From: DTKD01 sp964494345 | GTDB taxonomy: Bacteria; Armatimonadota; UBA5829 | Direction: 5' to 3' | NCBI GenBank assembly: GCA_964494345.1 | Contig: CAZBSI010000003.1 | Span: 1 to 64,000 of the forward strand | DNA: 64,000 bases | Notes under the pieces: generated by a model | What the model was told of the DNA's origin: nothing | What the model saw: only the letters and a program-made list of their open reading frames with translations | Databases searched by the model: none | Shown here: positions 51,227 through 60,020 of the stretch, piece after piece | Position numbering within the stretch: the stretch's first letter is position 1 | Layout of the letters: each line of letters opens with the position of its first letter | Translations under genes and position numbers: made by a program

Positions 51227-51820
51227 TTGCGTTTGGGCTTGATGGGCGGGACATTCGATCCGATACACATTGGACATTTGATACTCGCCGACCAGGCAAT
51301 GGAACATCTGGCTTTAGAGAATGTGCTGTTCGTGACGGCGGCTAACCCGCCTCATAAATGCTGTGAGCATGTCAGTGAGGCGGCGCATCGTTTGGAGATG
51401 ACGCGGCTGGCGATAGAAGGTAACGCATCTTTTGAGTTGTCGACAGTGGAGATGGACCGGGATGGCCCGTCTTATACCATAGATACAATCAGGCATTTGA
51501 GAAGGATATATGGCGCCGGGACTGAAATATTTCTGTTGCTTGGCGCCGATGAAGGCCGAGATTTGATGGGCTGGCACCAGCCCTTGCAGATAAGCGAACT
51601 GGCTAACATTGTGATTGCTAACAGACCCGGTATGGCAGTGTCGGAGGTTATCGAGGCGCTGCCTGTTGAGCTTGGGCGGCGGGTGGTGCCGTTGGATATG
51701 CCGGGTGTGGATATATCGTCTACAGATTTGCGCGAGCGTGTTCGAGCGGGCAGGTCGATACGTTATCTGGTCCCCGGACCGGTGGAGGATTACATTTGGG
51801 CGAAAGGAATGTACAAGTAG
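51227..51820 (+). CDS. nadD: Nicotinate-nucleotide adenylyltransferase
   Basis: Makes deamido-NAD from nicotinate mononucleotide and ATP. 197 aa from TTG at 51227, chosen because GGAGG lies 8 nt upstream and the protein then begins MRLGLMGGTFDPIHIGH like the family; GTG at 51221 is too close to the ribosome site. T/HxGH nucleotidyltransferase motif HIGH is at 15-18, and the C-terminal DISSTDLRERVRAGRSIRYLVP is the ISSTxIR-type motif. Its last 25 bp overlap the next gene. Confidence 0.96.
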   Translation: MRLGLMGGTFDPIHIGHLILADQAMEHLALENVLFVTAANPPHKCCEHVSEAAHRLEMTRLAIEGNASFELSTVEMDRDGPSYTIDTIRHLRRIYGAGTEIFLLLGADEGRDLMGWHQPLQISELANIVIANRPGMAVSEVIEALPVELGRRVVPLDMPGVDISSTDLRERVRAGRSIRYLVPGPVEDYIWAKGMYK

Positions 51821-53118
51821 CTCGTAAGAGACGGCGACGTAAAATACCGCCGGTGATGATAATCGCTATTATAACGGTAATCGTACTGGGCACGATTGTG
51901 GGAGTGACCGGCGCGCTATACCTGAGCGGGCTGAACATACCCGGGCTGCCCGGGGGCATCACCCTCACCGAAATGCTGCACCCGAGTGAGCTTGAAAGCA
52001 AGCCTGTGGTGCGGATATTGCTGATTGGGGAAGATAACACGGCCGGAAAGAAATCTAAAAGGCACGGTTTGTCTGATACCCTTGTGGTGCTGGCGATTAA
52101 TAATCAGACGACTCCTAAGCAAGCGCGTCTGATATCTATTCCGCGAGACACGAGAGTGGAGATTCCGGGACACGGATATCATAAGATCAACGCCGCGAAC
52201 GCCTTCGGCGGCCCGGAGCTTTCGCGAGAGGTAATCGAGCGGCTTCTGGGAGTCGATATAGACTATTATCTATCCACTAGCACGGAGGGGCTGCGAGGGT
52301 TGGTGGATCTGGTCGGCGGCGTTTATATTGTAGTCGATCAAAACATGAAATACGACGATAGAAAGCAAAACCTGCATATTCGCCTGAAGGCCAGCCCGGA
52401 AAAGCAGTTGCTGGACGGTGTGCAAGCGGAGGGCTTTGTCCGGTTTCGCCACGATAAGTGGGGGGACAGCGGATATAAGATCGTAAATGGCAAAAAGGTG
52501 GCCGCTGGCCGTATTGCCCGACAGCAGTATTTTATGAGGGCGCTGGTCAATCGTGTGCTGGCTCTACCCACCAAACGCGAGAGGGCTGCCGTTCTAAGTG
52601 AAGCTTATGAAAAAGGCTACGTAGAGAGCGATCTGAATGTGAAGGACTGGGGCGCTTTGTCGGAGTTTATGAAAGATATCGACCCGGACAAGATTGGAAT
52701 GGCTGTGCTGCCGGGTGCGCCGGGGATGAACGGCAACGGCAGTTATTGGATCGTGGACTACGACAAACTGCCGCTTGCGGTGGCCCAGCAGATGCGTTTT
52801 GAAGGCGACATTGAAGAAGACGAGGACACGACGGTGGAGGTGCTAAACGGATGCGGCGTTGCGGGAGCTGCGGGACGAGTGGCCGATAAACTGCAAAAAG
52901 CCGGATTTCAGGTCACTAAGCAGGGCAACGCCAAGGATTTCGACTTCGACCGCTGCCGTGTTATTACGCGCAAAGGCAATACCCCGGGCGTGCAGAGAAT
53001 AGCGTCGCTGTTGAATTGCACCGATATTCGAAATGAGAGTAAAGGTGAAAAAGATACGCACCTGGCGGATGTCACAGTTATAGTCGGCCGGGATTGCTCT
53101 ACTGCGGATAGTATGTAG
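51796..53118 (+). CDS. LytR-CpsA-Psr (LCP) family protein
   Basis: A 440-aa membrane-anchored protein. TTG at 51796 has GGAGG 7 nt upstream, inside nadD. A cytoplasmic basic N-terminus, one membrane helix (VMIIAIITVIVLGTIVGVTGAL) and then the LCP domain (about 75-260): ILLIGEDN, DTLVVLAIN, LISIPRDTRVEIPGHGYHKI and GRIARQQYFMRALVNRVL with the pyrophosphate-binding Arg residues. A C-terminal LytR_C domain (about 340-430) starts TTVEVLNGCGVAGAAGRVAD. The family transfers glycopolymers from lipid carriers to the cell wall or other acceptors. Operon with nadD. Confidence 0.93.
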   Translation: MGERNVQVARKRRRRKIPPVMIIAIITVIVLGTIVGVTGALYLSGLNIPGLPGGITLTEMLHPSELESKPVVRILLIGEDNTAGKKSKRHGLSDTLVVLAINNQTTPKQARLISIPRDTRVEIPGHGYHKINAANAFGGPELSREVIERLLGVDIDYYLSTSTEGLRGLVDLVGGVYIVVDQNMKYDDRKQNLHIRLKASPEKQLLDGVQAEGFVRFRHDKWGDSGYKIVNGKKVAAGRIARQQYFMRALVNRVLALPTKRERAAVLSEAYEKGYVESDLNVKDWGALSEFMKDIDPDKIGMAVLPGAPGMNGNGSYWIVDYDKLPLAVAQQMRFEGDIEEDEDTTVEVLNGCGVAGAAGRVADKLQKAGFQVTKQGNAKDFDFDRCRVITRKGNTPGVQRIASLLNCTDIRNESKGEKDTHLADVTVIVGRDCSTADSM

Positions 53119-53259
53119 TGCAGAGCTTGCAGGCCGAAAAAGCAGATTTCGTATATTATTGAGGAAACGGGAAAGAAGCGAAAGCCTGAAAATAATAACG
53201 TGGTTTTAGAATATAAAAGACGCTGGGCGGCCAGCTCGGACTTCAGACGTCTGATATCG

Positions 53260-53460
53260 GACATCGAAAAAAGCAGATTTCTCGCTGCGCTCGAAATGAC
53301 AAGAGAAAGGCGCTCGAAATGACAAGAGAAAGACGCTCGAAATGACAAGAAAAAGGGCCGAAATGACAAGAAAGGCGCTCGAAATTACAAGAGAAAAGCT
53401 CTCGAAATTACGGAGTATGATTGAGAATATAGTGGCCGCGCCTCTGTCCTGGTCAGTGAG
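53260..53460. repeat. Tandem ~22-bp repeats and hairpin remnants before rsfS
   Basis: An ATTTC...GAAAT hairpin (about 53275-53300) grows into about six imperfect units of CGCTCGAAATGACAAGAGAAA between 53284 and 53415, then a degenerate GGCCG...GGTCAG element (53431-53452). Same family as the 2926-3086 array but with an independent unit sequence. The preceding 53119-53259 holds only remnants. No gene is seen. Confidence 0.82.
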
Positions 53461-53501
53461 ACTTGTGACACTTTATAACATAACTGAACGGAGTTGCGAT
53501 T

Positions 53502-53861
53502 ATTAATACTGAATCCAAACTTGAACTGATCTTAAAACTGCTTGAATCTAAAAAGGCCGACGATATCGAGGTGATCGACCTGCGCGAACGAACGCCTATC
53601 GCCGACTACTTCGTCACCTGCACGGGGACCTCTAATACCCATATCAAAGCTATTGCCGATGGATTGCTTGTGGAAGGCAAAGCGGGGGGATTGGAGAAAT
53701 CTCACGTGGAAGGCTACACACAGGCGCGTTGGGTGCTGGTGGATTATGGCGACATCGTGGTGCATATATTCGCTCGTGAGGAGCGCGAATACTACGATAT
53801 CGAGTCGCTTTGGCAGGCTACGGCAGCCAAACTCGATCATTCTACGAACAGAAGAGAGTAA
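53502..53861 (+). CDS. rsfS: Ribosomal silencing factor RsfS, probable ATT start
   Basis: Binds ribosomal protein L14 and blocks subunit joining in starved cells. The conserved body VIDLRERTPIADYFVTCTG, TSNTHIKAIADGL and WVLVDYGDIVVHIF is complete. The first ATG/GTG/TTG in frame is GTG at 53571, but starting there would remove about 23 family-conserved N-terminal residues (NTESKLELILKLLESKKADD). The frame is open back to a stop at 53481 with no ATG, GTG or TTG; two adjacent ATT codons at 53499 and 53502 lie 5 and 8 nt after GGAG. I therefore place the start at ATT 53502 (119 aa). ATT starts are rare and are known for infC. A sequencing error is the alternative. Confidence 0.8.
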   Translation: MNTESKLELILKLLESKKADDIEVIDLRERTPIADYFVTCTGTSNTHIKAIADGLLVEGKAGGLEKSHVEGYTQARWVLVDYGDIVVHIFAREEREYYDIESLWQATAAKLDHSTNRRE

Positions 53862-53863
53862 AA

Positions 53864-54529
53864 GTGACCAGCATTGATCCACAGAATCCGGATGCAGTTG
53901 GAGATCGGTCGGAGTTTGATCGGTTGATGACCGCAGCCAGGGTCTACAGGCGACGCGACGACTACGCGGCGGCCACCAAAGCCATCCAGCAGGCTCTGCA
54001 GATTCTGCCCAATGACCTTGATGCGCAGGAGTTCGCCGCCGATATGATCTACGCGCACGGCGACCTGCAGAGGGCGATGGACTATTATAAGGCGATTTTG
54101 GAGACCGACCCCAAGCGCGCATCGGCAGAGACGAAATACGCCAAGGCCGTCTTAGAGTTGGCGGAGGGGCATCGACAGCGGGAATTGGTGCAGCAGATGC
54201 TGGACAACCCTGCCAAATCGCAGGTTTCGCGGAGAAATCCCGCTATCGCCGCGTTGCTGTCTATAGCGCCAGGGTTCGGGCATATCTACTGCGGCCTGTA
54301 TACTCTCGGCATCGCGTTGTTTTGCGGGTGGGTATTCGCGTGGATGATGTTTTTCTGGACGCTGGGAGAGTCAGTGGGGGTTCAGATAACCAGCCGCCTA
54401 ACCGCATCCTCAACAGCATTCGCCTGCATTGCGGCCGCGTTGCACATATATGCGCTGGTGAGTGCAGCTCAGCAGGCGGAGCGCATCAACTCCGGTCTCA
54501 ACACCGACAAACCGACTAATCCGCAGTAA
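53864..54529 (+). CDS. TPR protein with C-terminal membrane segments
   Basis: A 221-aa protein. GTG at 53864 follows AGAGAG and lies 2 bp after the rsfS stop, so it is co-transcribed with rsfS. Residues about 15-110 form TPR-like helices (AARVYRRRDDYAAATKAIQQAL, AADMIYAHGDLQRAMDYYKAI). Residues about 125-205 hold two or three membrane helices including a PGFGHIYCGLYTLGIALF motif like those of TM2-type small membrane proteins. The C-terminus is polar. Function unknown. It overlaps the convergent GH78-like gene by 14 bp. Confidence 0.8.
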   Translation: MTSIDPQNPDAVGDRSEFDRLMTAARVYRRRDDYAAATKAIQQALQILPNDLDAQEFAADMIYAHGDLQRAMDYYKAILETDPKRASAETKYAKAVLELAEGHRQRELVQQMLDNPAKSQVSRRNPAIAALLSIAPGFGHIYCGLYTLGIALFCGWVFAWMMFFWTLGESVGVQITSRLTASSTAFACIAAALHIYALVSAAQQAERINSGLNTDKPTNPQ

Positions 54530-57500
54530 CGTCGGCGCCGCCCTGTTCCGTAGGCGGCTGAGCCTGTTCAGGCGAAGTGTCGTTATGGTTCGATTTTCTG
54601 CGCCGTGTGTAGGTGCGTCGTCTTCTTTTCGGCCGCTGCTCCGCAGGCGTGGATTCTTCCGCCGCAGTATCCGCGGCAGGTATAACCTGCTCCGTCGATT
54701 CGACAACCGGATTAGAGCTTTCGGTGGCCTCGGAATCGACGCTATCCTGTTCGTGGGACTCTGCACGAGGTTTTCTATGCCCACGACCCCCGCGAGGGCG
54801 TCGCCTCGGTTTTGGCGCCGGCGATTCTTCGGCTACCTGATCGGCGACAGAATCCGCGGGTGCCCTTTCAATATGCTCGGCAGGCGGGTCAGACTCCTCT
54901 TGAGACACAACCGCCTCCGCCTCAACCGGAGTCTGCTCCTCCGACGACGCCTCGACCGCTGTGTCGGCGTGGGATTTCTTATGACCCCGGCTGCGAGGTT
55001 TTCTCCGGTGCTTTTTGGTGGGTTTTGGTTCCTCTGTGACCTCAGGCGCCGTTGTCTCTTCCTGCTCTGTTTTCGGCAGCAGGTCTATAACCTGAGGCTC
55101 AATGACTTCAGCCGCATCCATCTTGACTTCTAAAGGCTCTTCAGGTTTGGTGGAACGTTTGGACTTACGCCGTGGCTCGGTTTCAATTCTTCTCCTGCCG
55201 AACCTAAAATCGTTTTCCAGCACCTGCACCTGCGGAATCAAAGGCGCGGGCGCGGCATCGTAGTCAACCGGCTTCGGCGGTTTAGGATAGGTTAATCGAA
55301 TTGTGTGAATCCCTTGTGTGACCGAGGCGAACCTCGTCGGGGTAGGCTTTCCATTGAGGGTTACGGATGAGCCGACTGGCCCCGGAGGGTAAACGTCCAC
55401 TCGGATGTCATCCGGAACCTCGACGGCGACTTCCAGCCCGTTGCGTGTCACGCGCCATCTCACGTTCAGCGGACCGTTTTGTGTGCCAAAGGACCCCTGC
55501 GCCCACTTCAAATCACCAATATGTGGGATGATCACAAACCGATGGGAGCCCGCTACTGGTTTTATGCCGACATATTCCGCAATAAGGTCTCGCGTGGGGG
55601 CGACTGCTGAGCCGTGACACAGGCAACCGCGAGTAAAGAAGTCCTCCCACAGCGTCGTCGCACCGGATTTGATCATCTGGCCCCAGGTGTGCCTCATGTA
55701 GGCCAACGCCTCGTCGTGGCGATCCAGCAAATATAGCGCTTCAAGGTAATATGAAGCAAAATACGGCGTGGTCAGCTCCGGCAGAGTGTGTATTTGACGC
55801 ATAATGCCGGCTTTTTGATACTGATCGGTAATATCGAACAACGCTGCCAAAATATTCGTCTGGGCGCTGAATTTCTCCACCAACTCGCCATTGACTCTGC
55901 ATTCCGCAAAAAGACCGTTTCTCGGCACATATAGATACTTATTCAGAGCCACTTTAAGGTTATGCGCCTCTGACATATAGCGCTCGGCGTCCTCATCCTT
56001 GCCGGATATTGCCGCCAGCGCGGCCGCCACGCGGAGGCCCTGATAATAGAAGCAGTTTAACGACGTAACCGCGCCTTCACGCTCAAGATCGGCATGGTCT
56101 ACCTGTAAATGCCCCGGCACGTCGGCGAGCAGCCCGCTTTGGTCGATGTATCGGCCAAACCACGACAGCAGTTTTTCCACAACCGGGTAGAGTTCTTCGA
56201 CCAGCCCGGCATCGTCAGAAAATGCGTAGTAGTCCAGAATAGAGTAGACCCACAGCAATGAAAGGTCCGGGGCGAGCATTTCCACCCCCGACGGATATAA
56301 CGCCAGCACTGCCCCGTCTTTGTCCTGCGAAGCCGCGAATTGCCTTAGCCCCTGCGCCAGCAGCGCTGTATCTCCAAAGGCGTAATAAGCGGTGCGTGAT
56401 AGCAGCCTGGCCTCGCTCCACCACTGCGCTCTCTCACGCAGCGGACAATCTATAAACGTGTCCTGCATGCATAATTCAGTGGTGTATGCGCCCGCCTCCC
56501 ATATCTCGCTTATAAGGCGGTCGCTGCACTTAAACGAAGCCGCGGGCTGTACGGGATAGGTAGTCTGGTTGACTCGCACATATTGCAGCGCTATAGGTTT
56601 GGAACATCGTCGGAATTCTATCTGTAGAAATCTGAATGCGCGCGATTGGAAGCTTTGCCATTCAAGCGCGCCTTTGCGGAGTATCAGCCGATCCGCACAA
56701 AGAGTCTCATGTGCGTCCGGCTTAATTCGCCCGTCGACCAATTCCTCGCAGTAGCCAAGGTCGATGCAGCCGGTTCCTGATCCCGCGATGCCTATTTCGA
56801 CGTTGCCAAATACCTCCCGGCCAAAATCGAGCAATACCGCGACCCCTCTGCCGCCGCGCGGGGTTTTGATGTGTGCGACGCCATCTGCAGTCAGAAGCGT
56901 GCTCTCATCTTTTACCTGCCCGGCTCTGAGATTAGCGATCTCCGCCGCAGCCATAATCGCGGGCAGTTCCGTTATAGGGGTCTCTTTTTCCAGGTCCGGA
57001 GTGTTTCCTATGGCCACAATAGCAGCCGGGAGTATTGTGCGCTCGTCCAATTGAGGTATTTGCCTGGCAAGCAATTCCCCGAATGGCAGGGCCGGGGGTG
57101 TGGCTACTACCGCAGCGGCCTCCCAGCCTTTTTCTTTAAATTTTATTTCTCCCCAAGCGGTATCGACCAGCGCGGCGTTATAGTTTTCCTGAAATCCCAG
57201 GCGGTGATTCATCCGGGCGCCATCCCCCACCCACTCCTCCGCTCGCTGCACTTTCCAACTCTCGTCAGTTGCGATAGACAGAGTCTCATCCGCCAGTTCG
57301 ACCTCAACCTTGCAGATCAAACCCGGCCGCCCTGCGGGTGCGGCAAACGTATCTTCACCGATATGATGAGCCAAAACAGCGATTACATTGTCGCCTTTAT
57401 GCAGCAGTTCGGTGATGTCGAAAGTGTCGAAATAGCATTGCCCCCCGCCTGATCGGACCGGGCCTTTGCCGACGTATTGACCATTGACGTATAGTTTATA

Positions 57501-57725
57501 TAATGAATTTGCGCTTATTTTGAGAGAAACGGCCTTTGGTGCGCCGGATAGTGAAAACTTCTTACGCGCTCGGATATACGAGTTGACAACAGGCTCCGGA
57601 TCCGCGACCCAAATCCAGTTGCCCGGGCTATTATCAACCGGCTTATCGTTATGTTTTTTTGCACCGCGCCTGAATCTCGATGCGCCGACAGCCGCCGGTA
57701 GAAGTGATATAAACGAATGAAGCAT
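54516..57725 (-). CDS. GH78-like alpha-L-rhamnosidase with RNase E-like charged tail
   Basis: A 1069-aa protein. Residues about 30-150 form a carbohydrate-binding domain (NWIWVADPEPVVNSYIRARKKF, LYVNGQYVGKGPVRS), then a 6-hairpin glycosidase (about 380-760): MQDTFIDCPLRERAQWWSEA and the helical LSLLWVYSILDYY, ending with the beta domain AGSHRFVIIPHIGDLKWAQGS. These are GH78 features. The last ~240 residues are disordered, alternating acidic stretches with Arg/Lys-rich blocks (KKHRRKPRSRGHKK, PKPRRRPRGGRGHRK, RPKRRRRTYTRRRK), as in RNase E/G tails. There is no clear signal peptide. The tail is unusual for a glycosidase. Part of it shares DNA with the convergent TPR gene. Confidence 0.85.
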   Translation of the reverse strand: MLHSFISLLPAAVGASRFRRGAKKHNDKPVDNSPGNWIWVADPEPVVNSYIRARKKFSLSGAPKAVSLKISANSLYKLYVNGQYVGKGPVRSGGGQCYFDTFDITELLHKGDNVIAVLAHHIGEDTFAAPAGRPGLICKVEVELADETLSIATDESWKVQRAEEWVGDGARMNHRLGFQENYNAALVDTAWGEIKFKEKGWEAAAVVATPPALPFGELLARQIPQLDERTILPAAIVAIGNTPDLEKETPITELPAIMAAAEIANLRAGQVKDESTLLTADGVAHIKTPRGGRGVAVLLDFGREVFGNVEIGIAGSGTGCIDLGYCEELVDGRIKPDAHETLCADRLILRKGALEWQSFQSRAFRFLQIEFRRCSKPIALQYVRVNQTTYPVQPAASFKCSDRLISEIWEAGAYTTELCMQDTFIDCPLRERAQWWSEARLLSRTAYYAFGDTALLAQGLRQFAASQDKDGAVLALYPSGVEMLAPDLSLLWVYSILDYYAFSDDAGLVEELYPVVEKLLSWFGRYIDQSGLLADVPGHLQVDHADLEREGAVTSLNCFYYQGLRVAAALAAISGKDEDAERYMSEAHNLKVALNKYLYVPRNGLFAECRVNGELVEKFSAQTNILAALFDITDQYQKAGIMRQIHTLPELTTPYFASYYLEALYLLDRHDEALAYMRHTWGQMIKSGATTLWEDFFTRGCLCHGSAVAPTRDLIAEYVGIKPVAGSHRFVIIPHIGDLKWAQGSFGTQNGPLNVRWRVTRNGLEVAVEVPDDIRVDVYPPGPVGSSVTLNGKPTPTRFASVTQGIHTIRLTYPKPPKPVDYDAAPAPLIPQVQVLENDFRFGRRRIETEPRRKSKRSTKPEEPLEVKMDAAEVIEPQVIDLLPKTEQEETTAPEVTEEPKPTKKHRRKPRSRGHKKSHADTAVEASSEEQTPVEAEAVVSQEESDPPAEHIERAPADSVADQVAEESPAPKPRRRPRGGRGHRKPRAESHEQDSVDSEATESSNPVVESTEQVIPAADTAAEESTPAEQRPKRRRRTYTRRRKSNHNDTSPEQAQPPTEQGGADVTAD

Positions 57726-57905
57726 ACTGTATTATCTCAGAATTGGACATTTTTTTCCACTTAGACCCGTGATCGGCAGCGTTATCGACTTGACGCGGAT
57801 TCTGCAACTGCGCGCACGACCGATCCGATAGAGAGAGCCTTCCAGCCCGCTTGTTGCCTAAACTCCTGTTTTCGCGTAAACTAACGCTGAGCAAGGGGGA
57901 TTGTT

Positions 57906-58391
57906 ATGGAACAACTGTGGGCGCCGTGGCGCCTTGAATATATCACGGCTGAAAAGGTCGATGGCTGCGTTTTTTGCGTGTTTCCCGGCAGGGACGAGGA
58001 TGAAAAGAACCATATCCTCTATCGCGGCAAGCATACTTATGTGATTATGAACGCCTTCCCATACTCAAACGGCCATCTGCTTATTCCCACCTATCGTCAC
58101 GTTGCCAATCTCACTGAACTAACCGACGAAGAGAGCCTTGAGATGATGCAGCTCACTCAAATGAGTATGAAGGTCATCCGCGAGGTCTGCTATCCGGACG
58201 GTTTCAATATAGGGATCAACCAGGGTGCTGCGGGTGGGGCCGGTATCGCGGAGCATATCCATCTGCACATTGTGCCGCGATGGAACGGCGACACGAACTT
58301 TATGCCCGTGTTTGCGGACGTAAAGGTGATCCCCGAGGCGCTGGATACCACTTATAAGAAGTTTAAGGCGGTCTTCGAGCGGTATGAGTGA
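57906..58391 (+). CDS. HIT-family nucleotide hydrolase/phosphorylase
   Basis: A 161-aa HIT protein. N-terminal MEQLWAPWRLEYI and CVFC (residues 25-28) are typical of the Ap4A phosphorylase/HIT branch. HIT motif is HIHLHIVPRW near 119-128. ATG at 57906 follows AAGGGGG. Acts on dinucleoside polyphosphates or nucleoside phosphoramidates; precise substrate unknown. The 3' end overlaps the uracil-DNA glycosylase gene by 8 bp. Confidence 0.94.
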   Translation: MEQLWAPWRLEYITAEKVDGCVFCVFPGRDEDEKNHILYRGKHTYVIMNAFPYSNGHLLIPTYRHVANLTELTDEESLEMMQLTQMSMKVIREVCYPDGFNIGINQGAAGGAGIAEHIHLHIVPRWNGDTNFMPVFADVKVIPEALDTTYKKFKAVFERYE

Positions 58392-59037
58392 GAATAATAT
58401 TCAGCAGCAGATAAACGAGCTTCGCTCGCAATGTTTGCAGTGCCAGCAATGCGGATTGGCGCAAACGCGCACTAATGTCGTTTTTGGCGAAGGTAATCCG
58501 GAGTCACCTTTGATGATAGTCGGCGAAGGCCCTGGTGCAACCGAAGACGCAACGGGCCGGCCGTTTGTCGGCAGGTCGGGAAAGTTGCTCGACGAGGCGC
58601 TGGCAGCAAACAAAATGTCGCGCAAGCACGTCTTTATTGGAAATGTAGTCAAGTGCAGAGCCTGCTTAATCGAAAACGAACGTAAGCGTAATCGGCCGCC
58701 TTCGACGGAGGAAGTCGAAACCTGCACCCAGTGGTTGGAGAAGCAGATAGAGATTATAAAACCGCTGGTAATACTCTGTTTGGGCGCACCGGCCGCCAAG
58801 TTTATTATAAAGAAAGACTTCCGCATGACAAAGGAGCGTGGAATCATATATCCGACGAGTTTCGCGCGTTGTGCGATAGCGGCATTGCACCCGGCTTATA
58901 TTTTGCGCCAGGCGGGGCAGGAATATGACGGCGGCAAATCTCTTTTAATCGCCGATATCGACGCGGCTCGCAGGCAGGTTATTAAGATCAAAAAAGAGTC
59001 CGAGACCGATCTGTTAGAAACGACTCTTACCGGATGA
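58384..59037 (+). CDS. Family 4 uracil-DNA glycosylase (iron-sulfur)
   Basis: A 217-aa DNA-repair enzyme that removes uracil from DNA. Iron-sulfur Cys candidates are Cys17, Cys20, Cys23, then Cys91 in NVVKCRA and Cys near 118. Motif A is GEGPGATEDATGRPFVGRSG (47-66), and motif B is HPAYILR near 179-185. The N-terminal half before the CxxC is short. Overlap with the HIT gene suggests coupling of two nucleotide-processing enzymes. Confidence 0.95.
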   Translation: MSENNIQQQINELRSQCLQCQQCGLAQTRTNVVFGEGNPESPLMIVGEGPGATEDATGRPFVGRSGKLLDEALAANKMSRKHVFIGNVVKCRACLIENERKRNRPPSTEEVETCTQWLEKQIEIIKPLVILCLGAPAAKFIIKKDFRMTKERGIIYPTSFARCAIAALHPAYILRQAGQEYDGGKSLLIADIDAARRQVIKIKKESETDLLETTLTG

Positions 59038-59085
59038 TGGCATAATTGAGGTTGGACGGGTGAGGTATACTTCGGAGGACGTGAA

Positions 59086-59646
59086 ATGAAAAGATTGACG
59101 ATGATGCTGGTTATATTGATGGCGACGGTAATATGCGGCGGCGCGGTTTTGGCTCAGGGTGCGCCTGCGGCCCCTGCCGCTCAACGCCCCATCGCCATAC
59201 CCAAGATGGATATCACACGAACGGCGCCGTGCATTGTGCCGACGCTGCGTGTGATAAGTCCACAGATGATGCAGACTTTGGCTCTTCGATTGAACCTCAC
59301 TGAGGATCAGACCGCCAAAATCACCGCCGTGCTGGAGAAATCGGACAAAACACTCAAGGATAAAGTGGAAGCGCAGGCGAAGGCCGGTGAGGACTACGTC
59401 GCGCTTCTTACCAACCCAAGCTCGACCAAAGCTCAGATCACTGCGGCCGCTGATAAGGCGATGAAGGCCGAGACGGAAGTGTTGATAGCGAGGATAGACG
59501 CGCTATTTGAAGTCAAGGCGCTGTTGAATGCGGAGCAGAACAAACTGCTCGCCGAGCGGCTTGATCAATATACATTTCCCTGGAGAGCAGGTGGAAAAGT
59601 GCAGCCACCTCCCCCTCCTCCGCCTGCAAATGCGCCTTCTAAATAA
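59086..59646 (+). CDS. Spy/CpxP-like periplasmic protein (third)
   Basis: A 186-aa exported protein. Signal peptide MKRLTMMLVILMATVICGGAVLAQ, GGAGG-containing ribosome site. The central helical part LALRLNLTEDQTAKITAVLEK and LLNAEQNKLLAERL carries LTXXQ-like patterns; the C-terminus is Pro-rich (QPPPPPPPANAP). Related in design to the proteins at 45285 and 46091 but not in tandem with them. Probable periplasmic stress or chaperone-like protein; function unproven. Confidence 0.8.
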   Translation: MKRLTMMLVILMATVICGGAVLAQGAPAAPAAQRPIAIPKMDITRTAPCIVPTLRVISPQMMQTLALRLNLTEDQTAKITAVLEKSDKTLKDKVEAQAKAGEDYVALLTNPSSTKAQITAAADKAMKAETEVLIARIDALFEVKALLNAEQNKLLAERLDQYTFPWRAGGKVQPPPPPPPANAPSK

Positions 59647-59675
59647 CAAAAAGTGAAAATTGTTGGCTAAAAGGC

Positions 59676-59704
59676 TTGACACCATCGTTGTGTGGGTATA
59701 CCAT
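59676..59704 (+). promoter_or_regulatory. Promoter upstream of c-di-AMP riboswitch
   Basis: TTGACA (59676-59681) with TACCAT (59699-59704) at 17-bp spacing, or TATACC (59697-59702) at 15 bp. Start near 59711, so the riboswitch begins about 50 nt into the message. Confidence 0.7.
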
Positions 59705-59764
59705 ACCAATCGAGGCGTAAAGCCTGGCAGTTAAAAACAAATATATAACAGAATACACAATATG

Positions 59765-59869
59765 GCGCCGAGTTTTCCGTGTGGAAAAACGGAGGAACCG
59801 ACTTTAGGGGCTAATCCATTTCGGAGGGGCTACTTCCTGTCCCAGCCCGCCAGCTAACTCCGTAGGCGC
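59765..59869 (+). ncRNA. Cyclic-di-AMP (ydaO/yuaA) riboswitch
   Basis: The sequence has the complete ydaO-yuaA core: P1 GCGCC (59765-59769)/GGCGC (59865-59869), CCGAGTTTT, ACGGAGGAACCGACTTTA, GGGGCTAATCC, GGGCTACTTCCTGTCC and the hallmark CCGCCAGCTAACTCCGTAG. It closely resembles the riboswitch of Thermoanaerobacter. Cyclic-di-AMP binding normally turns expression off through a terminator, and a terminator follows at 59904. The ferredoxin gene is the next gene downstream. Confidence 0.95.
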
Positions 59870-59903
59870 GGTAGGAAGTTTTATTGAATATTCAGTCGCG
59901 AGG

Positions 59904-59925
59904 GCCGTGTCTTCGCGGCTTTTTT
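59904..59925 (+). terminator. Riboswitch expression-platform terminator
   Basis: GCCGTG (59904-59909) pairs with CGCGGC (59914-59919) around TCTT, directly followed by TTTTTT. Located 34 nt after the riboswitch core and before the ferredoxin gene. Confidence 0.85.
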
Positions 59926-59939
59926 ATGCACCGCTCAGC

Positions 59940-59968
59940 TTCATTTCCCATTTGAAGCATGCTATCAT
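59940..59968 (+). promoter_or_regulatory. Weak candidate promoter for ferredoxin
   Basis: TTCATT (59940-59945), 17-bp spacer, TATCAT (59963-59968). If active, the ferredoxin gene could also be transcribed independently of the riboswitch. Confidence 0.4.
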
Positions 59969-60020
59969 AAATTCAGGCGGCTGCTTCGGCGAGCCCGAAA
60001 AATGCTTAAGGAGCACACTA

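Noticed and set aside
59907..60020. N-terminal extension of ferredoxin
   Set aside because: It would begin inside the riboswitch terminator and precede a strong ribosome site at 60021.
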